From assembly GCF_036227325.1 (NCBI RefSeq), contig NZ_CP109467.1, positions 2,666,001 to 2,730,000 on the forward strand: a stretch of 64,000 bases of DNA, read 5' to 3'. The notes beneath the pieces were generated by a model. It was given only the letters and a program-made list of their open reading frames with translations, searched no databases and was not told where the DNA came from. This document shows, piece after piece, positions 22,434 to 30,654 of this stretch; the first letter of the stretch is position 1, and every line of letters starts with the position of its first letter. A program made the translations under genes and the position numbers. The DNA is from Streptomyces sp. NBC_01465. Lineage in GTDB: Bacteria > Actinomycetota > Actinomycetes > Streptomycetales > Streptomycetaceae.

Positions 22434-22507
22434 GAGAAACCGTCCGGGCATTAGATGTGTGGGCAGATACACCCCAGTCTGCCGTACGTCCATCCCCTGA
22501 CGAAAAC

Positions 22508-22538
22508 GGCCCCGGTACGCCAAGGGCGTACCGGGGCC
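22508..22538 (-). terminator. Hairpin terminator after the thioester surface protein
   Basis: A perfect 14-bp stem (GGCCCCGGTACGCC at 22508-22521 with its complement at 22525-22538) and a 3-nt loop, without a U-tract. It separates the leftward surface-protein gene from the ettA operon. Confidence 0.8.
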
Positions 22539-22581
22539 GGAGTGACGCTGCGACTACTCAGCGTCGACTACTTCACAGCGA

Positions 22582-23982
22582 CTACTGAGCGTTTCCGGCG
22601 CTCTTCTTCCTGCGGAGGAAGAACACCGCGCCGCCGCCCAGGACCACCAGGGCGATCGCGATGCCCGCGATCATCGGGGTGGCGCTGGAGGAGCCGGTCT
22701 CGGCCAGGTTGGTGTCCGTGCCGCCCGTGGAGGCGCCACCGACCGAGGCCGCGCTCGGCTGCGGCGTCGGCGTGCTGCCGCCGGTCGCTGCCGTCTTGCA
22801 GTCCAGGACGCCCTGGAACTCCTTCTTGAAACCACCGGGACCGGTGATCGTGAAGTCGTACGCCTGGTCCTCGGCGACCGGGATCGTCACCGTCTGCGAC
22901 TTCCCGGCACCGATCGTGTACGACTTGCCCGCCAGCTCGAAGGTGAAGTCCTCGTCGCCGGTGTTGGCGGCGGTGATGTCCACCCCGCCCTTGGCGCAGT
23001 TCTTCTGGGCCGAGACCGCCGGGATGGCGCCCTGCTTGGCCCAGGTCGCCGTGGCACTGGCCGAGACGGTCGACTCGCTCGAACCGGCCAGGATCTGCGT
23101 CTGGCTGCCGGTGCTGCTTGCGAAGGCGCGGCCGACGGGAACCTGAGTGGTGGCCTGCACGGTCAGCGAACCGCTGCCGGGCTGGGCGTCCGCGGGGACG
23201 TCGAAGAAGAGCTTGGCCCCGTTGCCGACCGGCGCGGTCACGGGCTTGCCCGCCGCGTCGACGATCTTGACGCCGCTGTCCGCGAGCCCGGCACCCTGCG
23301 CGACGGTCACGCTGTCGGCGTCGGTGTGCACGGTGATCGGACCGAGCTTCTCGCCCACCTTGCCCGAGACCGCGGTCTGGTCGAGGGTGAGCGACGCCTT
23401 GGGCTCGGCGACGTTCGCGGCGTGGTCGGTCAGCCAGTCGGCCAGCAGCTCCGCCTGCTTGTCGACCGCGTCGACCTTGACGTGGTCGGAGTAGCGCCAG
23501 ATCGCGACCTGGGTGCCGGCGGCAGCGGTCTTCTCGCTGAGCTCACCGGTCCCGGCTTCCTGGGCGAGCTTGGCAAGATCGTTGACCTGCGGGTACGAGT
23601 TCTGCAGGATCCAGCGGATCTTCCCCGCGTCACCGTTGGAACCGAGCGAGGTCTGGGCCCAGGGGGTCTCCAGGTACGACGCCTGATCCTTGGTGGGGTG
23701 CCCGATGTCGATGCAGTACGTCGACAGCTTGCCGCCGCCGCTCACCGTCATCTCGAACAGACCGGCCGACACCTTGCGGTCGCCGCCGTCCCCGTGGATG
23801 ACGGCGCTGTCGTACGTCTTCAGGCCGTCGATCGTGGCGGCCGCGCCGCCCAGTTGCTGCGACGGAGCGTCGTCCGCGGCGGCCGCACCCGCTCCGGCCA
23901 CCGCCCCCGCCGCGACCAGACCAGAAACAACGATCGCAGTGGTGATACGGGCGACACCCCGCCTGCCTATGGCAGAAAACAC
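22582..23982 (-). CDS. Thioester-domain surface protein with LAETG sortase signal
   Basis: A 466-residue protein. A signal peptide is followed by a thioester (TED) domain in which Cys about 90 (STYCIDIG) and Gln about 158 (GTQVAIWRY) should form the internal Cys-Gln bond. Beta-rich repeats follow, then a proline/serine-rich stalk, a sortase motif LAETG (about residue 427), a membrane helix and an RRKK tail. LAxTG is the class E motif used in Streptomyces. The protein should be displayed on the wall and may bind host or environmental surfaces covalently. Confidence 0.92.
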   Translation of the reverse strand: MFSAIGRRGVARITTAIVVSGLVAAGAVAGAGAAAADDAPSQQLGGAAATIDGLKTYDSAVIHGDGGDRKVSAGLFEMTVSGGGKLSTYCIDIGHPTKDQASYLETPWAQTSLGSNGDAGKIRWILQNSYPQVNDLAKLAQEAGTGELSEKTAAAGTQVAIWRYSDHVKVDAVDKQAELLADWLTDHAANVAEPKASLTLDQTAVSGKVGEKLGPITVHTDADSVTVAQGAGLADSGVKIVDAAGKPVTAPVGNGAKLFFDVPADAQPGSGSLTVQATTQVPVGRAFASSTGSQTQILAGSSESTVSASATATWAKQGAIPAVSAQKNCAKGGVDITAANTGDEDFTFELAGKSYTIGAGKSQTVTIPVAEDQAYDFTITGPGGFKKEFQGVLDCKTAATGGSTPTPQPSAASVGGASTGGTDTNLAETGSSSATPMIAGIAIALVVLGGGAVFFLRRKKSAGNAQ

Positions 23983-24124
23983 AGAATTCCCCTCCGGGCG
24001 AGGCGCTTTCGCGCGGTGTGCGCAGTGGGGAGTGCCTCGCCTGCAGACTCAATTGCCTCGTGAGTACCCGCAGATCCTAGAGACGCAGGCGCATCAGAGT
24101 CCCCCCTCAATGCGCGCTACAACC

Positions 24125-24139
24125 ATTCCGACTCGGAAT
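24125..24139. promoter_or_regulatory. Small palindrome upstream of the thioester-protein gene
   Basis: A 7-bp perfect inverted repeat ATTCCGA/TCGGAAT with one central base, in the 201-bp gap between ssbB and the surface-protein gene. It could be an operator for the surface-protein promoter. Confidence 0.35.
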
Positions 24140-24183
24140 CGTTATCCCGAACCCCCCTCCGACCTGGGCCGATTGCCGCATCT

Positions 24184-24603
24184 TCACGTGCGCGCCGCAT
24201 ACGGAACGGAATCTTTCGGGCGCTCCGTCAGAAATGACTCCACTTTCACCACCCGTTTGAAAGCCGAGGTCCCCCGCGCCAGATCGTGCCCCACCGTCAC
24301 CGCGTCGACATCCGCCGAGCACCGCCAGCGCCCGTCCCGCTCCTCCTCGCGCACCCTCAATCTGCCGTGCACGATCACCGGTTCACCGATGGAGAGGGAA
24401 CTGGAGAGATTGGCAGCGAGCGAACGCCGCGCCCACACCGTGTAGAAGCTGGCCGGCACATCCACCCACTCCTCCCGCTGCCGGTCCCAGCGCCGCGGTG
24501 CCACCGCGAGCCGGAACCGGGCCACCTCCCCGTCCGCACCCCCGTGCTGCTTCACTTCCGTGGCGACGTTCCCCACCAGCGTCACCAGCGTGTCGTTGCT
24601 CAT
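24184..24603 (-). CDS. ssbB: Single-stranded DNA-binding protein SsbB
   Basis: A 139-residue OB-fold protein. The ATG at 24603 (MSNDTLVTLVGNVATE) follows GGGAGG. The segments ARFRLAV, WDRQREEW, FYTVWARRSLAANLSSSLSIGEPVIVHGRL and ADVDAVTVGHDLARGTSAF match the second SSB of Streptomyces (SsbB, needed for chromosome segregation in sporulating hyphae). It lacks the acidic DDxPF tail of SsbA. It lies downstream of the two dynamin-like genes. The AICE encodes a separate SSB at 33.2 kb. Confidence 0.9.
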   Translation of the reverse strand: MSNDTLVTLVGNVATEVKQHGGADGEVARFRLAVAPRRWDRQREEWVDVPASFYTVWARRSLAANLSSSLSIGEPVIVHGRLRVREEERDGRWRCSADVDAVTVGHDLARGTSAFKRVVKVESFLTERPKDSVPYAART

Positions 24604-24712
24604 CTCGGCCTCCCCGTCGGGCACTTGCCCGGACCTCGCCCGGTCCCCGCCCTGCGATCAATGTGTGATCCCATGCTGGACCGGACGCGGAGAACCTGCC
24701 GGAGCCTGTGGA

Positions 24713-26530
24713 TTACTGCCCGGTTGTGGACAACCCCGCCACCGTCGCGTACTGCTCACGCACTTCCCGGTACCGCAGCAGCTCCGCCGAGATCGGGTCG
24801 AGCACCTTCGCCCGCCCGCACCCGGCCGCCGCCTCCCGCAGCCGCCGCTCGGTCTCCTGCCCGTACCGCCGTGCGGGACCGCGCGCCGCCACCGAGCACG
24901 CCCACTCCACCAGCGGCCCTCCGAGCGTCCCCGCCAGCAGCACGAGCAGCGGCGTCTTCAGCGACACGTCGAGCAGCCCGCACACGGCGCCCACCAGCCA
25001 CAGCACGCCCAGCACCTGATGCACAGTCATCAGCACCTGCGCGAGCACCGCGCTGGGCCACCAGGCGGGCCGCACCGGCCGCCCGCTGCCCGCGGCCTCG
25101 ACCGCCAGCACGTCCAGTGCCCCGGGCAGCTCCTCGGCCCCGCGCACCGCCGCCTCGCGCACCGCCTGCGCCCAGGGCCCGGGAAGCCCGGCCGACGCCT
25201 CGTCCGCGACCGTACGTACGGCCTGCTCGACCCGCTGCCGGGCGGTGAGCTCCGACTCGGGCGCCTCCGTCTCCGGCTCCACGACCGGCTCGGGCCCGCC
25301 GGGCGCGCGCGAGGCCTCGTACCAGCGCCAGGCCCGCAGCCAGGGCGTCCCGCACGCCTTCACGGCGTTCCTGCGCCACTCGCGCTCCGCCGCCTCGCCC
25401 GCGGCGGCCGCGCCCACGGCCTCGCCGAGCCCCGCGCCGAAGTCCTCGCGCGCCTGCTCGTCCAGACCCGGGTGCCCCTCGGCGACGTACACCGGACGCA
25501 GGTCGTCGGCCGCGGCGTCCACATCGGCGGCCAGCCGCCGGGCAGCGGCCCCGCGCTCGCCCACGAACTGCCCGAGCATCTCGCGCAGTTCACCGACACC
25601 GTCCCCGGTCAGCGCGGAGAGCGCCAGTACGGTCGCCCCCGGCTCACCGTGCTCGCCCAGCGCCATCCCGTCCTCGTCGAGGAGCCTGCGCAGATCGTCG
25701 AGCACCTGGTCGGCGGCGTCGCCGGGCAGCCGGTCCACCTGGTTGAGCACCACAAAGGTCACTTCGGCATGCCCTGCCAGCGGCCGCAGATAGCGCTCGT
25801 GCAGCGCGGCATCGGCGTACTTCTCCGGATCCACCACCCACACCACGGCGTCGACCAGCTCCAGCGCCCGGTCCACCTGCTCACGGTGGGCGGTGACGGC
25901 GGAGTCATGGTCGGGCAGATCGATGAGCACCAGCCCATGGAGCTCGTCACCCGGCCCCGCCCCCTGCCACGGCCTGCGCCGCAGCCGCCCCGGCACCCCG
26001 AGCCGGTCGAGCAGCCCGGCCGCCCCGTCCGTCCAACTGCAGGCGATGGGCGCGGAGGTGGTGGGCCGGCGCAGTCCGGTCTCCGAAATGGCAACCCCGG
26101 CAAGGGCGTTGAAGAGCGTCGACTTACCGCTCCCCGTAGCACCGGCAATGGCGACCACAGTGTGCTGCGAGGAGAGCCGCTGCCGGGCAGCCGCCTCGTC
26201 GAGCACACGCCCCGCCTCACCGAGGGTCGTGTCCTCGAGCCGCGTGCGGGACAGCCCGACCAACTCCCGCAGGGCGTCCAGCCGTACGCGCAGATCACCG
26301 GTGTACGAAGTCGGACGCGGCAGATCCGCGTACGCCTCGGGCAGCGGCCGCATCGCGCCTTCCCGCGCGGTGCCGCGCTCGCTGGCGCGCCGGGCGATGA
26401 ACCCGTCGTCCCATCCCTTGGCGGGTGCGACCACGGTCTCCTCAACCGTCACTTCACCCTCAGCGACCTCCGCAACCTGCGCCTCGTCAACCTCAACTGC
26501 CTCGTCAACCTCAACAACCTCAGCCACCAC
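24713..26530 (-). CDS. dynB: Dynamin-like GTPase with membrane segment (DynB-like)
   Basis: A 605-residue protein starting with GTG directly after the upstream stop. An acidic Val/Glu-rich N-terminus is followed by a GTPase domain: G1 GATGSGKS, G3 DLPDHDS, G4 NQVD. Two hydrophobic segments near the C-terminus (VLGVLWLVGAVCGLLDV and PLLVLLAGTLGGPLVEW) suggest membrane attachment. Streptomyces has a paired dynamin system, DynA/DynB, that stabilises FtsZ rings during sporulation septation; gene pairing and architecture fit. The A/B assignment is inferred from order. Confidence 0.8.
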   Translation of the reverse strand: MVAEVVEVDEAVEVDEAQVAEVAEGEVTVEETVVAPAKGWDDGFIARRASERGTAREGAMRPLPEAYADLPRPTSYTGDLRVRLDALRELVGLSRTRLEDTTLGEAGRVLDEAAARQRLSSQHTVVAIAGATGSGKSTLFNALAGVAISETGLRRPTTSAPIACSWTDGAAGLLDRLGVPGRLRRRPWQGAGPGDELHGLVLIDLPDHDSAVTAHREQVDRALELVDAVVWVVDPEKYADAALHERYLRPLAGHAEVTFVVLNQVDRLPGDAADQVLDDLRRLLDEDGMALGEHGEPGATVLALSALTGDGVGELREMLGQFVGERGAAARRLAADVDAAADDLRPVYVAEGHPGLDEQAREDFGAGLGEAVGAAAAGEAAEREWRRNAVKACGTPWLRAWRWYEASRAPGGPEPVVEPETEAPESELTARQRVEQAVRTVADEASAGLPGPWAQAVREAAVRGAEELPGALDVLAVEAAGSGRPVRPAWWPSAVLAQVLMTVHQVLGVLWLVGAVCGLLDVSLKTPLLVLLAGTLGGPLVEWACSVAARGPARRYGQETERRLREAAAGCGRAKVLDPISAELLRYREVREQYATVAGLSTTGQ

Positions 26531-28126
26531 TCACCACTCCCTCTTCAGCACAGACAGCGCGGCAATCAGTTCGGCCTGCGACTCGGGCCCGACATCGAGC
26601 GCGTCGAGCGGCGCGAGCCGCCGGTCGCGCTCCCCGTCCAGCACCTGGTCGATGCAGTCCCCGACCAGCACCGCGCCCTTGTCCCGCAGCCGCAGCGCAC
26701 CTTGCGCACCGATCCGCATCGCGAGGCGCTCACCCGCCCGGCGCGCCCGCCGACCGCCGAGCAGAGCGGCGGCGAGCAGCGCGGCCACCGCCTCGGGTTC
26801 GGGCGCGGCCGAGCGTTCCAGCAGCCGTACTTCGTCCTCCGCCTGCTCCTCCAGGACGCGCCGCCACCGCCGTACGACGACGCCGATCCGCTCCCGCGCC
26901 TCGTCCGCCCCGGGATGCGGAGCACTCAACTCCGCCTTCAGCCAGTCCTCCCGCACGCGTTCGTCGGCGGCGGCAACGGCGCACTCCAGGAGCGCGGTCA
27001 GGCTCTCCACGAGCGCGTCGAGCAGCTCGCCCGCGGTGGAGTCCACCGGGTAGCCGCGCCACCGGGTCCGGGCATCCCCGGCGAGCACGGCCCCGCCCTT
27101 GAGCTCGCGCCGCACGCGCTTGCCTTCTTCCCCGTACGCGTCCTCTACGGTCCCGGCCAGCCGCACGGCAGCGGCGTACTGCCCCGAAACGGCAGCGGCC
27201 AGCTCAGGCATCCGCGAATGCAGCGAAGAGACGACGCCACTGGCGGTCCGGTCCAGCGCCTGCTGGCGGGCGGCGGGGTCCTGCGCCCGGTGGGTGAGCC
27301 ACGCGCGCAGCGGCGCGACGGCGGTGGTCGGCAGCAGCCCGCTGCCCCCGCCGGCGGACTCGGGGAGCTCGGGAATGGTGAACCGGGGGACCTCCCCCAG
27401 CCCGGCGCGGGTGAGCAGCGCACCGTACTGCCGCGCGACTTCCCCGATCACCTGATGGGGCACCCGGTCGAGAACGGTGACAAGCGTCGCGTTGTACTCC
27501 TTGGCCGTACGCAGCAGATGCCACGGCACGGCATCCGCATACCGCGAAGCGGTCGTGACGAGCACCCACACATCGGCGGCGCAGATCAACTCGGCGGCCA
27601 GCGACCGGTTCCCGGCCACCAGCGAGTCGATGTCCGGCGCATCGAGCAGCGCGAGCCCCCGCGGCAGCGTCCCGGCCACCTCAACCTTCAGCTCACCCCC
27701 GGGAACGACCCGCTCCCCGTCGCCGTCCTCCCCCGGCTCCTCCTGCTGCGGCAGCCATACGCGAGTGAGCTGCGGCAGCACCCGGAGCCCCGCGAACCAG
27801 TGGTGATCATCGGGGTGGCAGACCAGCACCGGAGTCCGCGTAGTGGGCCGCAGCACCCCGGCCTCCGTCACGCGCCGCCCCACCAGGGAGTTGACGAGCG
27901 TGGACTTCCCGGCGCCGGTGGACCCGCCGATGACGGCGAGCACCGGCGCGTGCGGATCTCTCAGCCGGGGCACCAGATAGTCGTCGAGCTGCGCCAGCAA
28001 CTCGGTCTGCGTCTGCCGCGCACGCGGCGCCCCCTCGACGGGAAGCGGAAGGCGCACGGCCGCCACCCGGTCGCGCAGGACGGAGAGTGCGTCGATCAGC
28101 TGGGGCCGTACATCCAAGGTCACCAC
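26531..28126 (-). CDS. dynA: Dynamin-like GTPase (DynA-like)
   Basis: A 531-residue protein. Two adjacent GTG codons (28126 and 28123) can start it; no ATG is suitably placed. GTPase motifs: G1 [11 protein letters not shown]3 DAPDIDS, G4-like TVLDRVP. A long helical C-terminal region with many Arg/Glu follows. It is the first gene of the leftward pair with the 605-residue GTPase, so the two likely act together at the membrane during cell division. The DynA name is inferred from pairing, not proven. Confidence 0.78.
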   Translation of the reverse strand: MVTLDVRPQLIDALSVLRDRVAAVRLPLPVEGAPRARQTQTELLAQLDDYLVPRLRDPHAPVLAVIGGSTGAGKSTLVNSLVGRRVTEAGVLRPTTRTPVLVCHPDDHHWFAGLRVLPQLTRVWLPQQEEPGEDGDGERVVPGGELKVEVAGTLPRGLALLDAPDIDSLVAGNRSLAAELICAADVWVLVTTASRYADAVPWHLLRTAKEYNATLVTVLDRVPHQVIGEVARQYGALLTRAGLGEVPRFTIPELPESAGGGSGLLPTTAVAPLRAWLTHRAQDPAARQQALDRTASGVVSSLHSRMPELAAAVSGQYAAAVRLAGTVEDAYGEEGKRVRRELKGGAVLAGDARTRWRGYPVDSTAGELLDALVESLTALLECAVAAADERVREDWLKAELSAPHPGADEARERIGVVVRRWRRVLEEQAEDEVRLLERSAAPEPEAVAALLAAALLGGRRARRAGERLAMRIGAQGALRLRDKGAVLVGDCIDQVLDGERDRRLAPLDALDVGPESQAELIAALSVLKREW

Positions 28127-28465
28127 ATGGGAAGAATGCCCGTTTTTAGTGCGTTTTTGAAGCGTATGGCCGTTTCTGCGCGCCGATCAGGGCCATCCAG
28201 TGGCATCCGGAACCGTTCAGGCACCCGGGACAGACGGGACGAGTGGGACAGGGGCATAACGAGTGCACAACACCCGGCGCGTGAGGCGCAAAAAGCGCTG
28301 CAAGAATCGCACCTGCCTGCGATTATCGGTTCGCTTCACCGAACCTCCACATCGTGCCACGGAGGTGAAGCAACCGGGACGAGGGGAACGGAGCCCTATC
28401 CTTGTCCCCGGCAAGGTCACGCACCCGTCCAACCCGGGGCTCCAGGCCACCGAGGCCACCATCCG
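28127..28465. other. Intergenic region: GTPase and tRNA promoters
   Basis: A 339-bp interval without a credible gene. It must hold the leftward promoter of the GTPase genes and the rightward promoter of tRNA-Arg. I see no repeat worth naming. Confidence 0.5.
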
Positions 28466-28541
28466 GCCCCCGTAGCTCAGTGGATAGAGCAGGTGCCTTC
28501 TAAGCACTTGGCCGCAGGTTCGAGTCCTGCCGGGGGCACCA
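28466..28541 (+). tRNA. tRNA-Arg (anticodon UCU), AICE integration target
   Basis: A 7-bp acceptor stem (GCCCCCG with CGGGGGC), a D-arm GCTC...GAGC, an anticodon stem GGTGC/GCACT around loop CTTCTAA (anticodon TCT), a T-arm GCAGG-TTCGAGT-CCTGC, discriminator A, and an encoded CCA at 28539-28541. The half from 28497 on is element-derived sequence identical to the copy at the right junction, so the tRNA is restored after integration. Confidence 0.96.
28497..28539 (+). repeat. attL: 43-bp core direct repeat
   Basis: These 43 bases, from the anticodon loop to just past the tRNA 3' end, are identical to 51566-51608 at a constant offset of 23069. The base before and the base after differ between copies, so 43 bp is the full perfect core. 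Confidence 0.95.
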
Positions 28542-28558
28542 CCGTGCAACCACCGTCC

Positions 28559-28584
28559 GGCCCTCCCTCGGGGAGGGCCTTTTT
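28559..28584 (+). terminator. Intrinsic terminator of tRNA-Arg
   Basis: A 9-bp stem GGCCCTCCC/GGGAGGGCC with loop TCG, followed by TTTTT. A diverged copy with a compensated stem is present beyond attR (51628-51653). Confidence 0.9.
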
Positions 28585-28632
28585 GCTGGTCAGCGGCACC
28601 CTAGCGAGAGCCCCGTACAGGGCGCATAAGCA

Positions 28633-28668
28633 CCGGACCCGCCCCAGGTGAGAGCGGGGAGGGTCCGG
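28633..28668 (-). terminator. Hairpin after int
   Basis: CCGGACCC (28633-28640) pairs with GGGTCCGG (28661-28668), and CCCC pairs with GGGG inside, 70 bp beyond the integrase stop. It probably ends the leftward int transcript before the tRNA. Confidence 0.6.
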
Positions 28669-28737
28669 CGCTGTCCGGCTGTCACCGGGTTTCTGCGGGT
28701 GGCTCCCCCGAATACGCCCCGAAGTTCTCCTGAGGCG

Positions 28738-30126
28738 TCAGTCCTCCTCCGGCAGCTCGGGGAGGTCCCCCTGAGCCTCCATGCGCCGCTTCAGGTCGGG
28801 GATCTGCCCCTCGATGCAGCCCGCGTAGAAGGCCAGCAGGACAGGGACGCTGTTGCCTGCCCAGTACGCGACCTGCGCCGGCGGGATGCCGTCGTTGAGC
28901 CACTTCGTCAGCCGCGTGTGCCGGATGTCGTAGATGCGCTTTCCCATCGGCGTCTTGTACTCCCGCTCGGTGAGCTCCGCCTTGCGGACGCTTCTCCACA
29001 CCCGGCGGGTCACCGACCCAGCGAGGAACCCGCCCTTCTCGCCCTGGAAGAGCCGGTCGCCGGGCTTCAACTCCTCCTTCTTGATGTGCTCTCGGAGGAT
29101 CTTCGTCAGCGCGGGTGGGCCGGGTACGACGCGGGTGTCGTCCTCGGCCCGTCCCTTCAGCCCTCGCTCTTCGCGGATCTCGCCGTCGTCGGTCCAGTTC
29201 TTCCCGACTTCCGGCTGTGCGGTGTGGAACAGCACGTCGCACCACTGGTCTTCGGCGTCCTCGGGCGGCAGCGTGACATCGTCCACGTACAGCGCCACGG
29301 CTTCTTCGGGACGCGGCCCGGTGTAGTAGACCGTGGCGAAGTACGCGTACAGCCTCCGACCGCCACGAGGCCGCCGCCTGATCCTGTCGAGCATGCGGGC
29401 CATCCGCTGCGGGTTGATCAGGGCGCGCCGGTCCACCGCATTGGACGTCTGAGGCGTTGCGCCTCTTCCCTTGGGCAGTGAGTTGCTGTGCAGGATCCGG
29501 TGCTTGATGGCGTACTCCATAGCCACGTTCAGGACCCGGCGATTGCGCTTGACGGAGCTGGCTGCCGCCCGTTTGCCGTCGAGTTTCGTGTCAACGGCTT
29601 GGAGGATCTCCTCAATCTTGATGGGGTCCTCCCATGCGGCCGTGGTGAGGGTGTTGCGTTCCACCCACTTGAGGATCGCGACCACCTCGGGAGGCGCCTC
29701 TTTCCGACGCCCTTTGTTGAAGGCGAACTCCCGCAGCGCGGTGCGTACGTCAACCGGCTTGAAGGCAGTCGGCTCCGTGCGCAGCAGGGCAATGGTCGTT
29801 GCCATCAAGACCTTGGCGGTGACCTTGCGGCTGTTGCCTGCCGTCCGCGCCCACTGGGCGTCAGCGAACTGCACGGCGAAGCCGTACCAGTTCACCGCGC
29901 TCGCTCCCGATTCACGCGCGACGGGAAGCCCGGTGGCGATGTTGAACGCTTCGCCACGGCGCATGGCGCTGATGAGCTCGGAGCGGAACGAGTCCGCCAA
30001 GGGCTCGGTATCGAATGGCCGGCGCTCCCGCTTGCCGTCGACAGTCCACCGCACCGTGTACGTGGTTTTGCGCTGGCCCTTGTAGATCTCGATTTTCCAG
30101 ACCTTGACGTTGTACGTGGTGTCCAT
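28738..30126 (-). CDS. int: Tyrosine recombinase / AICE integrase
   Basis: A 462-residue protein. The N-terminal arm/core-binding region includes YTVRWTVDGKRERRPF. The catalytic domain has Arg about 272 (TGPRPEEAVAL), His and Arg of the HxxR motif near 403 (RHTRLT), a W at the H/W position (YWAGNS) and the Tyr nucleophile about 432 (LAFYAG). It performs site-specific recombination between attP and tRNA-Arg attB, and excision together with the excisionase. The ATG overlaps the excisionase stop by one base (TGATG). Confidence 0.95.
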   Translation of the reverse strand: MDTTYNVKVWKIEIYKGQRKTTYTVRWTVDGKRERRPFDTEPLADSFRSELISAMRRGEAFNIATGLPVARESGASAVNWYGFAVQFADAQWARTAGNSRKVTAKVLMATTIALLRTEPTAFKPVDVRTALREFAFNKGRRKEAPPEVVAILKWVERNTLTTAAWEDPIKIEEILQAVDTKLDGKRAAASSVKRNRRVLNVAMEYAIKHRILHSNSLPKGRGATPQTSNAVDRRALINPQRMARMLDRIRRRPRGGRRLYAYFATVYYTGPRPEEAVALYVDDVTLPPEDAEDQWCDVLFHTAQPEVGKNWTDDGEIREERGLKGRAEDDTRVVPGPPALTKILREHIKKEELKPGDRLFQGEKGGFLAGSVTRRVWRSVRKAELTEREYKTPMGKRIYDIRHTRLTKWLNDGIPPAQVAYWAGNSVPVLLAFYAGCIEGQIPDLKRRMEAQGDLPELPEED

Positions 30127-30323
30127 CAGCCCCGGTCCTCCCGGTCGTCGAGCCAGTTGTTCAGGTCACCGCGGCGGATACGGAGGTCTCCGTTCGGGAG
30201 CTTGATGCAGCGCGGGGCACGGCCCTTGGCGCGCCAGTCGTAGAAGGTCGAGCGGGAGATGCGGAGTTCGTCGCACACCTCGGGGAGGGTGAGCATGGCT
30301 CGCGGGCTGGCTGCTGTGGTCAC
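30126..30323 (-). CDS. xis: Excisionase-like HTH protein
   Basis: A 65-residue protein. The GTG at 30323 is preferred because GAGAGG precedes it. It has a MerR/AlpA-type winged helix: LTLPEVCDELRISRSTFYDW followed by GRAPRCIKLPNGDLRIRRGDLNNWL. Such proteins bend attachment-site DNA and steer the integrase toward excision. It is translationally coupled to int. Confidence 0.9.
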   Translation of the reverse strand: MTTAASPRAMLTLPEVCDELRISRSTFYDWRAKGRAPRCIKLPNGDLRIRRGDLNNWLDDREDRG

Positions 30324-30654
30324 GTCTCGGTCCTCTCGCTGGGAGGGAAGGCCCCGCACAAACCGCAAAAAGCTGTGGGTCCCACCGGGGGGCCGCTGAC
30401 CTGCGGGAACGTGGGCGGGTTTTGTGCGGTGGGAGCCCCCGCAGAAATCTGCGAAATTCCGCAAAATTCAGCGGCCCGGCGGGGCGTCCGGCCGGGGGTG
30501 TAAGGGGTGCGGGATTTTTGCGGAATTACCGGGGGTTTGTGCGGGAGGGCCCCGCCCCGGGCGGCCGGGGGGTGTTGCCGCAGGTGGGGGGCGGGGTCCG
30601 GGGTTTTTTGCTTTTTTGCGGTTTGTGCGGCGGGGGTTGGGCCTGCCGGAGCTG
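30324..30654. repeat. Iteron-like A/T-rich region between xis and the replication genes
   Basis: A 331-bp gene-free interval with repeated short words. TTTGTGCGG occurs at 30421-30429, 30536-30544 and 30622-30630, and inverted at 30354-30362. TTTTGCGG occurs at 30516-30523 and 30614-30621, and inverted at 30363-30370 and 30459-30466. A small palindrome GCAGAAATCTGC lies at 30441-30452. T-runs stand out against the GC-rich background. It may be the origin of replication or integrase/excisionase arm sites, and it must also hold the xis-int promoter. Confidence 0.6.

Noticed and set aside
24560..28651. A 1363-codon rightward open frame antisense to ssbB and the GTPases, and similar long frames at 16788-19685, 20802-22454 and 38908-40491
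   Set aside because: They are antisense shadows of GC-rich genes with clear domains; their translations are low-complexity Arg/Gly/Val/Pro with no motifs or ribosome-binding sites.
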